A DNA stretch of 64,000 nucleotides from the NCBI GenBank assembly GCA_027605045.1, contig JAQFWX010000001.1, positions 1,302,001-1,366,000 of the forward strand. Direction: 5' to 3'. The translations under genes were made by a program, and so were the position numbers. The stretch is from Phallus indusiatus (lineage: Eukaryota > Basidiomycota > Agaricomycetes > Phallales > Phallaceae). The notes under the pieces were generated by a model. It did not search any database and had not been told where the DNA came from. It was given only the letters and a program-made list of their open reading frames with translations. Shown piece after piece: positions 22,895-32,934 of this stretch (its first letter is position 1; each line of letters begins with the position of its first letter).

Positions 22895-23094
22895 TATCAG
22901 CAAACCCTTCGCACACTTCGACGTGTTTGTTCTGGCCTCCTAGAACGAACCTGATCAAGAAACATTGGAGAACAATAAAGAATAAAAGAATAACGATTCT
23001 GGAGAAGTTTCGCGCCTTTCATTTTATCAAAAACATTCTTTCTGTTTTGGAGCTTTAATTCTCTTTTTCAACTCTTAACCTTCCATTATCCATT

Positions 23095-23652
23095 ATGTCC
23101 ATCCAACCTATTGGTTATCGCACACTCCCCATCATCCCTATTCCTTATTATCCCGACCTTAATTCACCTCCTCCATATAGACTACATGGAGAATTTCAAA
23201 CTGTGGTTCGCAAATATCAATTGGAAAGCGATGAAGTAGAAGTAGAAGAAGGTGATCCATGGCCTCGACACTACAATCTCATGCTCGACTTCCAGTATTT
23301 TTACGATGATCTGAAGCTGCCTGGTGACATCAAAGTAGACGAATGCATTCATATCCCTATCATGCAAGCTTCGTATACTCTGATTGGGGCCCTTGCATCC
23401 CATCGTCCTGGAATTTTAATCTGGTGTCTTATCTTCTATCGCGCTGCCCTGTTTCACAATTATGTCCTTTTCCTAGATGCCCCTTTCGATGTCTTCACTG
23501 AACCCCCTCCACACCAACCCACTGCTCCCTTACCCGAATATGAAGAACCTGAAGAGCTTATACCTAATGCTCCGCAACTTCGCCGAAATCGAAATCGTAT
23601 GCGTCCTATGATAGTCAATCCAATACCTAGACAGCGCAGGAGATTAGAATAA
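23095..23652 (+). CDS. U3 reading frame 2 (unknown protein, 185 aa)
   Basis: An open frame starting MSIQPIGYRTLPIIPIPYY and ending RRRLE-stop. It aligns with the frame at 50110-49529 minus in the other giant LTR: HIPIMQASYTLIGALASHRP against NVMHESYEFVGFLRAQRDG, then GILIWCLIFYRAALFHNYVL against GVLIWRLVFRNWFYGYVQFL. Both continue FLDAP/FVDAP and a PP-Y...E-rich tail ending in basic residues. No known domain, signal peptide or clear membrane helix. It lies upstream of the LTR promoter, so it would be copied in the 3' part of the genomic RNA. Conservation in two diverged LTRs argues for a function in the element. Confidence 0.68.
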   Translation: MSIQPIGYRTLPIIPIPYYPDLNSPPPYRLHGEFQTVVRKYQLESDEVEVEEGDPWPRHYNLMLDFQYFYDDLKLPGDIKVDECIHIPIMQASYTLIGALASHRPGILIWCLIFYRAALFHNYVLFLDAPFDVFTEPPPHQPTAPLPEYEEPEELIPNAPQLRRNRNRMRPMIVNPIPRQRRRLE

Positions 23653-24088
23653 GAAGGGAAGAATAGTACTCATCGATCAAGATCGCGATCTCTTCTTTTT
23701 GACAGAAGCCAAGGGTACTTTAAGAACTCGATGGATCCATCGACAGATACCTGATCAGTAGGAAAAATAAGAGGATGGTGGTATGGTTCAAGAAAGAGGC
23801 AGCGTGGGAAGTGCCAGGTGTTGATTATGGCAAGGCTGTGTTATGAGTCAGTTCCTTCTTTTCCTGTTGATCCCTCTTTTGTGTTTCTTTTGTTCTTTGT
23901 TCTTGATTTTCCCGTCATCGTTTCACCAGTCGATATGAAATCTCTTCTTTTGTTGTAATTGTATCTCCCTTCTTTCTCTCGCGATTCTCCTATCCTCTCA
24001 TTTCTCTTTTTGGTCTTATTATTTCTTTTGTTTGTTATTCCGGTGAATGATGAGTGATCGTCTCACCAAAGCTATGTACTCTGAAAGG

Positions 24089-24096
24089 TATAAATA
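24089..24096 (+). promoter_or_regulatory. TATA box of the giant solo LTR
   Basis: TATAAATA followed by CTGCATGTAAATACTTGTAACAG. The same block with TATATATA occurs in both LTRs of the 48665-59727 element. It marks the U3/R border, placing both LTR reading frames in U3. Just downstream is a conserved block of TCAAGT/TTCAG repeats. Confidence 0.65.
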
Positions 24097-24457
24097 CTGC
24101 ATGTAAATACTTGTAACAGCAGCAATTCTACCGGACGAGTTGTCTCACAGTTTAAGTCTCAGTCAAGTTCAGTTTAAGTCAAGTTCAGCTCAAGTCAAGT
24201 TTCGCCTCTAGTCTATTTCTACGCTCGTATCTATATCTTTGGATTAACTCTGAGTGAGGTCTCGGAGTATAAACTAGCGATTTTATTTCAGTTTATCGCT
24301 TTCACTAACTCGCACAGGAATTCAGTCATCATTGATTGCAGGTCCTCTCTTTAGTCGCATTCCAAGTTCATTGCCGACTTTCTGTTCACCCTCTCACTTG
24401 CACAGTTGCATACGATCTTTTATCATTGCAGTTGTTGTTGGTGTTTTGTTTGTGTTG

Positions 24458-24855
24458 CACTGGAGACATAGGAAAGTTTGCTTGACATGCAAACCATTAA
24501 ACAAACTCCAAGCAGAGACCCAGTTTGCTTGGAGTTTCCTACTGTTTCAAACTTTGTACAAACTCTCAATTTGATCAGAGTTTACTTGTGGAAGTAGATT
24601 TTATACAAATTTTCTGACAAACCTTAATTAAATGTTATGTGAATGTTATGCAGATGCTGAACAAGCAATCTGCTCAAGGTTTCCATATAATTTGCATCAA
24701 AATCTATTCATAGGATGCTTAGCCAAGCAAACTTCTATCAAACTCAAAGTTTTCACAAAGTTTGATCCATCCAGAAAACTTTAGGCAAACTAGGTCTCTG
24801 CTTAGAGTTTGCTTAATGGTTTGCATGTCAAGCAAACTTTCCTATGTCTCCAGTG
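24458..24855. mobile_element. 398-bp TIR element (CACTGGAGACATAGGAAAG)
   Basis: The inverted termini extend about 70 bases (CACTGGAGACATAGGAAAG; inner block ACATGCAAACCATTAA). TGTTG flanks both sides. The homologous position in the two LTRs at 48665-50989 and 57404-59727 is empty, which confirms a clean insertion into U5 of the giant LTR. It shares only the outer CACTGGAGACAT with the elements at 20469 and 28815. Confidence 0.82.
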
Positions 24856-25643
24856 TGTTGGTTTGATATCGATGCATACATCCCTCCCCCATTCCCCACA
24901 CACACCCACTCCCTCTCTCACGTTGAATTCAGCACCAGGACACGCTCCACGGTAGACTTACCGACCTCGAAACAAATATCTCATTGTAGTCCGATCATTT
25001 ATAGCCGACACATTTAGCTATTCACATCGGATCATTACAACGGTAGACTTCACTCTGGTCAGACAATCCATAATACTTGTCTAAAATATGTGTGCCGCAT
25101 TTAGCAGCATGATGGACGGCAGGATGTAGGTCTTCGTCATCAATAATCTTGTCTAAGTGTTTGCGCAAATAATCAATGGTTGGGATGACTTGATAGATGA
25201 GGGAGGCGTCCGAGCGACTCATCTTCTGAGTTGCTACTTTGAAAGCCTAAATAGATAATGTTAATAAGGGAATTGAAGACAAGGAACCATACCTTTAAAA
25301 GTGGTTGCAGCTGCTCAATTATGGCCCACTCATGAGCGCGCAGATGGTATTTCTCCAGCTTAAGGTCTTCATATCGAGCAGCAGTGCAGAGCTTGACTAC
25401 TGCCAGACGATTGTGAAGATGGCATTCCAGAGCTTTGACGTGGGTGTTCCACCGAGTAGGAACCGCCTTAATAGGAGCCAGAGGTGTGATCCCTTCAGCT
25501 TTTGAGCATTCTGCGAGTGCTGTGCGTTTGGTATTGGAGCGAGCGAGCGTTGTGGCAAAACTGGTAACCTGATGGATGAACTAAGTTAATGAATTGATAT
25601 AATGATATATGGACATACCTTTTTTAACGTGAACATCGCCTCT

Positions 25644-27249
25644 TGTCAAGTACCAATATCTGGGAACGGTAACAGATACTATAATGTATTTTAGTCGCTG
25701 AATAGAATATCAATAACCATCACCGTTGGTCGACGGCAGTCAGGACTTGGCCTCAATCTATAAGAGGTTGTGCCACGACAGTCTTCTTCAGGATTTGTCC
25801 TGACGTTCGTCACGAGCGTCGAGTTCGTCAAGGACATTTCTGATATGTGCGTTCCGAGCTTCGAGAGCCGCGAGCTGTATCTCGTATTGAATGATATCAA
25901 GCTCGACGATAATGAAGAAAGCTTCAAGATGTAGCTCTCGGCAACGACGGATGACTTCCGTCGCTGCAAGTCTCGAGGATTGATCTCGATGTTCAATGAT
26001 GAATAGAATAAGAGAAAGGAGAGTTTATAGAGATATCGAACTACGTTCAATATTAAGTCTGAAGAACTATCTACGTGTATGCTAGGGTTTATATACACGT
26101 CAGATAAATAATTCTAACTCAGTTCGAAATAGATTCCGAACTTGAGAAATACAAACAAGTCGTGAGATTCGTAAGTTACATCAATATATGCAGGGTATGA
26201 TGTCTCATGTGATGAACATGAGGTGTGCAGGGATAAGAGCTAGTGATGCCGAAGTTCGGTTCGGGAACCGTTTTGAACCCGAACCGAACCCGAACCGACC
26301 CCTGGTTCGGCTTATGTAAGCCGAACCGAACCGAACCCGAACTAGTGGTTCAGGTTCAGGTTCGACCATGAGGAAATTAGGGTGAACCGGTTCGAACCGT
26401 GACGAACCGTCACACAATGTCACATAGTGTCACTGGTGTCACCAATCACCTAAGTGCTAACTCAATGTGAATTTTGTCATGATTTTTTTTTTATTTTGGC
26501 TCTGGAGAGCTCAAAAATTGCCCAAAATGAAAATAAAAAAATATGCCAAGAATATTTTTTGAATATCTACGAGATAAGTTGGGCGCTTAAATAAGCGCCC
26601 GTATTACAAATCATCTAAATCTTCGAAATTTCGAAAATTTAAACTGAACTGAACCAAATTGGACCTAGGCTACACTAAAATAGTTTATTTATAAGTCTAA
26701 CACAGAGAATACATCTAAATTATAGGGATAATATAGGTTTGGTTCAGGTTCTGGACCTGAACCGAACCTGAACCGAATTCGAACCAAGGAAAATAACTTC
26801 AAATTTTCAGAATGGGAAAAATCAGGTTCTGAACCGGTTCGAACCCCGAACCGAACCCGAACTGGGGTTCAGCTTACGTAATCTGAACCGAACCGAACCG
26901 AACATTTGGTTCGGGTTCAGGTTCGCCAAAAAAGGGGGGTGAACCGAACCGAACCGAACTTCGGCATCACTAATAAGAGCTGTGCATACATGGACCTATG
27001 TTCGTCATCTATGATCTCATAATCGGAACGTGCGTGGAATATTCTAGAAAGGGCTTTCCGCGGGTGTTCCAGGAGTTAAGAGAGACGGGTACATCTCTAT
27101 TCGAGTTGCGAGGTTGATGGGGATGACTGAACGTGAAGGTCTTATCGTGAGTGACATAAGCGAGATAAGATTACGGAGAGAAATGGTAAATGATCGGATA
27201 TGGATTACGTAATGTTACCGGAAGTGGTGTCATGAATCAGATCATGACA
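25644..27249 (-). mobile_element. Solo LTR (about 866 bp without insert), TSD CCTCT
   Basis: On the minus strand it runs from TGTCATGATCTGATTC to GGTACTTGACA, flanked by the 5-bp duplication CCTCT (27250-27254 and 25639-25643) in the hAT coding exon. GTGTATATAAACCCTAGC near 26085 looks like its promoter. A hAT MITE has inserted at 26241-26972. The superfamily cannot be told from an LTR alone; a Copia origin is possible. The minus-strand frame at 26098-25691 lies wholly in the LTR and is not supported as a gene. Confidence 0.8.
26241..26972. mobile_element. hAT-type MITE (732 bp), TSD ATAAGAGC
   Basis: The termini TAGTGATGCCGAAGTTCGG and CCGAACTTCGGCATCACTA are inverted, and the 8-bp duplication ATAAGAGC sits on both sides, the hallmark of hAT elements. 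Subterminal regions are packed with CGAACCGAAC / GGTTCGG units in both orientations. The AT-rich core shares blocks with the MITE at 47358-47944, for example GGGCGCTTAAATAAGCGCCC and GAGCTCAAAAATTGCCCAAAA. Non-coding. Confidence 0.9.
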
Positions 27250-27967
27250 CCTCTTTACGTTCCGCATCTGACAGCGGCCCTAGGATTGACTCTACATCCT
27301 CCTCTATCTCATGGATGACGTCCTCCATTTGTTCATCATGAAGGATGTCCACGTCATCCACATCCTCCGTTTCTTCATCCTGAATATTGTTGTCATCTTG
27401 ATTGTCAACGTTCTCCGTATCATAAAGATCTGGTTCTTCTGGCTCAAGATCTTCCAGCCGCGTGGCATCTTCTTCCGACACGGTCTTGCCAGGTAAAAAC
27501 CCGCGAAGAACGGCCTTTTGTACAGTTAGTTAGTTGGCAAACAGATAGAATAAAGCTGATCCCACCTTTTCCGTAAGACTAAGAACATGGTTCATGCAAC
27601 GAACACGCGACTTTTGCCCACCCCAACCCATGATGCGTCTCCTGAGCTCTGCAGTCATCGTGTCGTTGTTTGACGCGTTATCGCCTGCTAGTGTGAGTAA
27701 CTATAGTAGTAATGCATTAATGAGTGACTTCAGTTGAAAAATTTTACGCGGATTCAACGTACCTTGTCTGTAAGTTCAAATCTGGCTAGGATCTTCAACA
27801 CCTGGTCAGCGAGATTCTTGCCAGTGTGGGAATGCGACGCGCTGGGAAAAAAGAAGCAAATGTAAGTATCATTGTAAGCAAATGAGAAAGCAAAGGCCAT
27901 ACCGAACGAAATCCAGGATCATGTGCCACATTTCACCAGTTTTCATGTCGACCCAGTGAACAGTAAG

Positions 27968-28319
27968 TGTTAGGGCGACTCAGGGCACACACCTAGAGGA
28001 GGGAAAACCTAAGATCTATTGAGGGGCAGCGACTAACTACTCACCTAGAGGAGGGAAAACCTAAGAGAACAAGCTTAGGTATCCCCCTCTAGGGAAAACG
28101 CATATAAGTACAGGATACGAAGCGCCCGACTGATCTCCATGGGATCTGAGGAGATACAAACAGAAATCGAAAGAAATCAAAGAAATCGAGAAATCGAGAA
28201 AACAATGGAACTAATGGAAACAGCAAAGTATGGGAAATGAAGGAAATCGTAACACGAAATGAAACCGAAAGAAATCGAAGAAATCGAATAATCGGAAAAG
28301 GCACTAGCGTACCGTGACA
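27968..28319 (-). mobile_element. Solo LTR, family 3 (352 bp), TSD GTAAG
   Basis: The ends are TGTTAGGGCGACTC and CACTAGCGTACCGTGACA with GTAAG at 27963-27967 and 28320-28324. It splits the hAT transposase exon that encodes MSFLAL and VHWVDM. Confidence 0.9.
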
Positions 28320-28814
28320 GTAAGTGCCAGGAATGACATGGCTTTTCGTGACGTCCATGCATCCAGGGCGATGTGAATAGAATGTGTGTGTTTCTAAAAA
28401 TGAATAAGCTCAAAAAATCTCCAAGAAAAGTGGAAGACATACTTGAAATAACTCGATCACCTTCGACATTGTGAGTTTGAACAGGGTTTGTATATCGCGA
28501 ATGACTGATTGGCGTGACGGGACTTGCAGAGTTGCATTCAACATTTTGAATGCTTCAATTATTTCGGGATCTTCTATTATGGCATATGGACGGTTGCACT
28601 TAACAATCCACTTCACGATGGCGAAGCAGAAACCTTCGCGTGTATACGTCGACCCTTTGGAAAAGTGGGCCATAAGTTGACTGGCTTTCGTAGCTTCGGG
28701 GTCACAATCCTTGACGTGGCAGTTTAAATTACCCATGGACATGTCATTACAGTGTCGGGTGATGATTTTAGAGGGATTCCTGAACAAGGGGAAGGAAGGG
28801 GAAGGAAGAAGGTA

Positions 28815-29650
28815 CACTGGAGACATTGTAGGGTTTAGCCAAAAAAAGGATCTTAAGAAAATTATAGTTCGAGGTATAGTCTATTGATGATTTACCAAAT
28901 TGCACAATCATATTATAACTAATACTCAGATTAAGGAATTCTGATTTGGAAAATTGTCAGTATACTGCTATAATTATCTTGGTTGAATTATATAATAATT
29001 CTTTGTCATATAAGCCTATGATCAATCTTATCCATTTAGTAAAATAATAAACAGAGTGAAACTTATATTATCATCATCTATATTGAAGAATGTTCTGAAA
29101 ATATTGTTTATATTTATTATGAGAATATATTTCTATCATAATTTGGATGCATGGGAAAAGCTTAATTTTAAGCATGAGAATACTCTTTGTAATATTAGAG
29201 TTTTCCTGGGAAAACCTTAATAATACATGGATTCCTGGAAAATCTTGAGAAAACTCTAATGTCACAAATTGTGACCTTAAGTTTTAATTACACAGAAACT
29301 CAATATTTCCCACTCTCTCAAAATTATGATAAAATACTGTATTGACAAGTAATTATATCAACTTGAATATATAATTTTCCACTATGGTTAATAATAATAT
29401 ATATTTTAGTTTGTATACTGTTTGACTGAATAGAGAAAGTTATTTATATTGTTATATAAGTAAAAATAATTATAGAATTTAACTAAGATAATAATAGCAG
29501 CATACTGACGATTTTGCAAGCCAGAATCCTTTAATCTGAATATTAGTTATAATATAATTGTGCAGTTTGGTAAATCATCAATAGTCTATACCTCGAACTA
29601 TAATTTTCTTAGGATCCTTTTTTTGGCTAAACCCTACAATGCCTCCAGTG
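28815..29650. mobile_element. 836-bp TIR element, sibling of 20469-21283, TSD GTA
   Basis: The ends are CACTGGAGACATTGTAGGG and CCCTACAATGCCTCCAGTG, flanked by GTA. It sits in an intron of the hAT transposase gene, between the exons carrying the two halves of the BED finger, so it need not have inactivated the gene. Non-coding. Confidence 0.85.
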
Positions 29651-30289
29651 GTAAGCCTGGGAATCGATAAATGAAGCATTGATTGATTGGCTCACTTACC
29701 TTTTGCATGTGAATGCATAAACTAAATTACCGCGGGACTTAACTCGACTACCTTTGCTATCGATATGGAACACTGCCGGCTTAAAATGACTGTATACAGC
29801 AGAGGTGAACTTTCGTTGCTTGTGGTCTATTCAAGGTAAGCAATAGCAAAACTCATAGTAAATCTATTACTTACAAAGAATTTTGGTATCTTCGGAAGCA
29901 TCACTTGGAATTCCAGAATCATTGTCGTCATCATTTATTGGAGGATCAATTGTTTCTTCCACTTCATTGTCGACTGTCAGATTTGGCGTGTCGGGTGGCG
30001 TGGAATTGGGAGTCTGAGTAGCAGGCGGGGAAGAAGATAAAATTAAGTCTTCTACTTGAGATGTTTTGGTTTTTTTTTTAGATTGGGGATCTTTCGCTGC
30101 TGTGCCCTTCGAGGGTTGCTTGCGTTTCATGGTAAAGGTTTTTTTTTTGTGATTTTTAATGGACCTTTATGGGTCTCATTTATAATAAGTACATGGGACA
30201 CTTGTGTCACACCTTGTAATATAAGAAAAAATAGATAGTACCAGCGAAGCATAATAAAAAAATTGATACACTTAAATGAGGAAAAAAAC

Positions 30290-30437
30290 CCGCGGGTATT
30301 GAAAAATTCAGGAAAGGAAACCCGGATCCGCAGGTAATTTGGGCTGCAGGTACCTGCAAATGGGTACCTGAAACCCGCGGGTCAAAACCCGGGTACCCGA
30401 ACGGGTACCTGTTTTTTGCCATACCCGTGGCCATCCT
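30290..30437. repeat. Terminal region of the hAT transposon
   Basis: Beyond the transposase start codon the sequence carries repeated ACCCGCGGGT and GGGTACCTG motifs and ends CCCGTGGCCATCCTTA. Read on the minus strand this is TAAGGATGGCCACGGG, similar in layout to the MITE terminus TAGTGTGGCCGCGG. I take 30437 as the approximate right end. The left end was not found and is probably lost. Confidence 0.55.
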
Positions 30438-31391
30438 TAAACTACACTCGAACTGATCGAGTCTAGACTAGCGTCTAGACTAACGATCTATTCTAGAACA
30501 ACTTATATAAGAGGTTCTCATGACGTCATATTGTTTCCCTTTGTTTAATCTCTTAGTTAGCGAAAACTCATGTTTTCCATGAGTTCGATTATGTAAGCAA
30601 GAAATACTTTCCTAACTTGTATTTCTTTGTCTTCAACCCTGACTCTAGAATATGTATATATGTAAGGATACGATCGTTCGGTGGTTTAGACTTAAGGATC
30701 GGACAGTATAACCCAGTAGTCCAATCTATAATAACGCAAGGAGCTACTCTTGCGCGCACAGTTGTATATATATACATGAGTGGGCTATCTCTACCAATAG
30801 CGCTCAGGTGCTATATCTACCAATAGGAAGGAAGGCAGTCGACGGCGAATAAGAGAACATGAGAAAGAGGAAGATGGTGACAGAATGGAAGCGTACGGAG
30901 AAACGGTAAAAGTACGGGAGAATACGGGAGGATAATACGGACCGGCATACCGGGTACCATACGATGGATGTGATAATGCGTAGATCAGCACATACGTCTA
31001 TACTATACGCACAGTATACTAGATTAGCCCTTATGGTCCTAGCACGTACCCTGACAATATAAACCCATGTAAAATACATAGTTAGGGTCGTCTTGAAATC
31101 AAACTTTGGTTCGTTTCAATATATTCTCTTTATCTGATTCTTGCTCGACGACTTCTTCGAAGTCGTCTCGAACTTCTTCTTCGATCTCGAACTTCATCGT
31201 CTGCGCCGACGAAGTTATTGTCATCATGGTCGGACATCATTGTCGTGAGTACTTGTCGTTACCGAATCAAATCGAGGAACAACTCAGACCTTCAGGAGCG
31301 GGCGCAACACATACGTTGAAGCCAAGTTCCTCAATGATCTCGAACTCATTCTCGAACCCCTCGAACTCATCCGAAGACTCGGACCTTGACA
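30438..31391 (+). mobile_element. Partial LTR-like sequence, split by a family 1b solo LTR
   Basis: It has GTCTAGACTAG palindromes, ACTTATATAAG and CCCTTTGTTTAATCTC, then after the nested LTR ATAAACCC...CTCTTTATCTGATTCTTG and many TCGAACT repeats, ending CCTTGACA at 31391 against the chromovirus relict. The TATATAAACCC block and the TTGACA end resemble the solo LTR at 25644-27249 (sense strand). The left end is missing. Frames through it are not supported as genes. Confidence 0.45.
30661..31056 (-). mobile_element. Solo LTR, family 1b (396 bp), TSD ATATA
   Basis: It begins TGTAAGGATACGATCG and ends GCACGTACCCTGACA, with ATATA on both sides. The copy at 47173-48163 is near identical apart from a nested MITE. 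It differs from family 1 mainly in the middle, where GACTAGATTAG-type sequence replaces ACTAGAATGACC. Confidence 0.87.
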
Positions 31392-31575
31392 CCAGCAGTC
31401 TGCTAAAACAGCTCCCGATTCCCAATAGACCTTGGGAATCAATTGGAATGGACTTCGTCGGTCCATTACCTGTCTCAAATGGTCACGACTTTTTATTTGT
31501 CATGATTGACAGACTGACCTCAATGGTTCGTCTGATGCCAACTACCACCAAGCTGACCGCCAAGGGCACAGCTTG

Positions 31576-31839
31576 TGTAACGGTTCCGCTATGAGCAGCG
31601 GACTACTATTAACCATAGTACATATTCGTATATATATACAATTGTATGCAGACGATCGTCGCCTGCACAAGTACCTAGTATTATGTAATGTACATAGGCG
31701 CCGTCACACCAGTAAATACCGCGTAACGGTAAAGGCGCCGGCAGCCTTTCTTACCTGCACTTGCAAATATACAGCTTTATAATGTTTGTTGTGAGTCCGT
31801 AAGAACCGGGCTAATCGTAAACTGTAACGAAACGTTACA
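31576..31839 (+). mobile_element. Solo LTR (264 bp, TGTAACGGTTCC...AACGTTACA), TSD GCTTG
   Basis: The ends TGTAACGGTTCCGC and AACGAAACGTTACA resemble those of the full-length chromovirus LTR, but the interior differs (GCGCCGTCACACCAG, TATATATACAATTGTATGC). GCTTG is duplicated at 31571-31575 and 31840-31844. A second copy is split at 32435-42249. It probably belongs to a sister chromovirus family. Confidence 0.88.
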
Positions 31840-32528
31840 GCTTGGCTATATCTCAGTGAAGTCATAAGACTCCACAGTGTCCCTGACTCAATTGTGAGCG
31901 ACAGGGATGCATGATTTACTGCCAAGTTCTGGCAGGAGCTACAATGCCTAATGGGGACACGATTGCTCATGTCCACGGCATTCCATTCGCAAACGGATGG
32001 ATCTACCGAGTGAGCCAATCGCTCGATTGGTCAAATACTTCATTCCATGATACAGAACGATCAAAAAGATTGGCCAAAAGGATCCCAATGGTGGAGTTTG
32101 CTATTAATAGCAGCACCAGCGAAACCACTGGTTTCGCGCCGTTTGAACTCAATTATGGCTACCTTCCCAGTTTGGGAAGGAAAATTGAGACGAACACCAA
32201 ATTCAAAGGTGTTCAACACTTTGCTCAACAGGCAAAGTGGAATTTAATGAGAGTGCATGATGCTATCATAGCCAATCGCGTTAAACAGGCTCACTATGCG
32301 AACAACTCACGGCGTGATGCACCGGAGTACAAAGAGGGTGACTGTTAGGGCTACTCAGCTCACACTAGAGGGAGGGGATCCTAAGAGAAATATATTGGGG
32401 AGAACTACAGTGGCGAACATAAATAATGCACGTGTGTAACGTTTCGTTACGGTTTACGATTAGCCCGGTTCTTACGGACTCACAACAAACAGTATAAAGC
32501 TGTATATTTGCAAGTGCAGGTAAGAAAG

Positions 32529-32849
32529 TGTAACGGATCCACCGCATGCGGTGGATTGAGTATATGCCACTTAGGCATATGCAGAGGGCTTCGCCCTCTG
32601 CAGTAGTTACTATTACTTACTCTAATAACAGAGGCGCTTAACGCCTCTGGCTCGCCGCGCCGCGGCGAGCCATTATGTAATAACTATACATTAGTAGTAG
32701 CTACGCGCGTGCTGATTCAGCACGCACAACTTGTTTTACTCCACAAAGAAAATACAGCACTTTGGTCTGTTACTTGTGGCGTGAAACTACAGCGTGATAT
32801 AAACTGTGTACCGCAAGCGGTACACTATAAAAAGTAACGAAACGTTACA
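32529..32849 (+). repeat. 5' LTR of the chromovirus
   Basis: It runs TGTAACGGATCCACCGCATG to AACGAAACGTTACA. It contains a series of perfect short palindromes (CCACCGCATGCGGTGG, ATGCCACTTAGGCAT, AGAGGGCTTCGCCCTCT, AGAGGCGCTTAACGCCTCT, CGTGCTGATTCAGCACG). The 3' LTR differs by a few bases, for example GGCTCGCCGCGCCGCGG against GGCTGCGCGCGCGG. Confidence 0.93.
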
Positions 32850-32934
32850 TCTTTTTTAACACCAAAGGCGTTAAAAACAACCCGCCGCTGTATTAAGCAA
32901 GCGAAATTAACCCTTCCTATTACAGGAGGATTCA

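Larger units (their letters stand above)
21801..25040 (+). mobile_element. Solo giant LTR, diverged relative of the 48665-59727 element
   Basis: It starts TGTCGCGCACCAAAATCTTC and ends TTCACATCGGATCATTACA. The LTRs of the element at 48665-59727, read on their sense strand, start TGTCGCACACCAAAATCTTC and end CACATCGGATCGTTACA. The promoter region is also conserved (TATAAATACTGCATGTAAA at 24089, then ACCGGACGAGTTGTCTCACAG). Without its two nested inserts it is about 2.5 kb. It interrupts a hAT exon between codons for VYR and TAM. CCGT and CTGT on the minus strand are a probable 4-bp target duplication with one change. It carries two reading frames. Confidence 0.85.
21340..30130 (-). pseudogene. 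hAT-family transposase gene, broken by six insertions
   Basis: Minus-strand exons read in order. E1 (30130-29875) is basic and Ser/Pro-rich. E2 (29826-29700) has FTSAVYSHFKPAVFHIDSKG and AFTCKR; E3 from 28779 has NLNCHVKDCDPEAT, together a BED-type zinc finger, then STYTREGFCFAIVKWIV. E4 has HIALDAWTSRKAMSFLAL, the RNase H-like core, then SHTGKNLADQ, LAGDNASNNDTMTAEL and RVRCMNHVLSL. An acidic linker (27481-27242) follows, then PTRWNTHVKALECHL (about 25430), IIEQLQPLLK and DLHPAVHHAAKCGTHILDKYYG (25100). The last pieces are KTQYFKQKEWPEEWI (21700) and TYDEIEAWD (21545). The C-terminal dimerisation block is absent, and a 1-base shift precedes QYKTQYF. Later insertions occupy 21801-25040, 25644-27249, 27968-28319 and 28815-29650. 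Confidence 0.85.

Noticed and set aside
25691..26098. 135-codon minus-strand frame
   Set aside because: It lies wholly within a solo LTR next to its TATA-like box, is Ser/Leu-rich low complexity, and has no counterpart elsewhere in the window.
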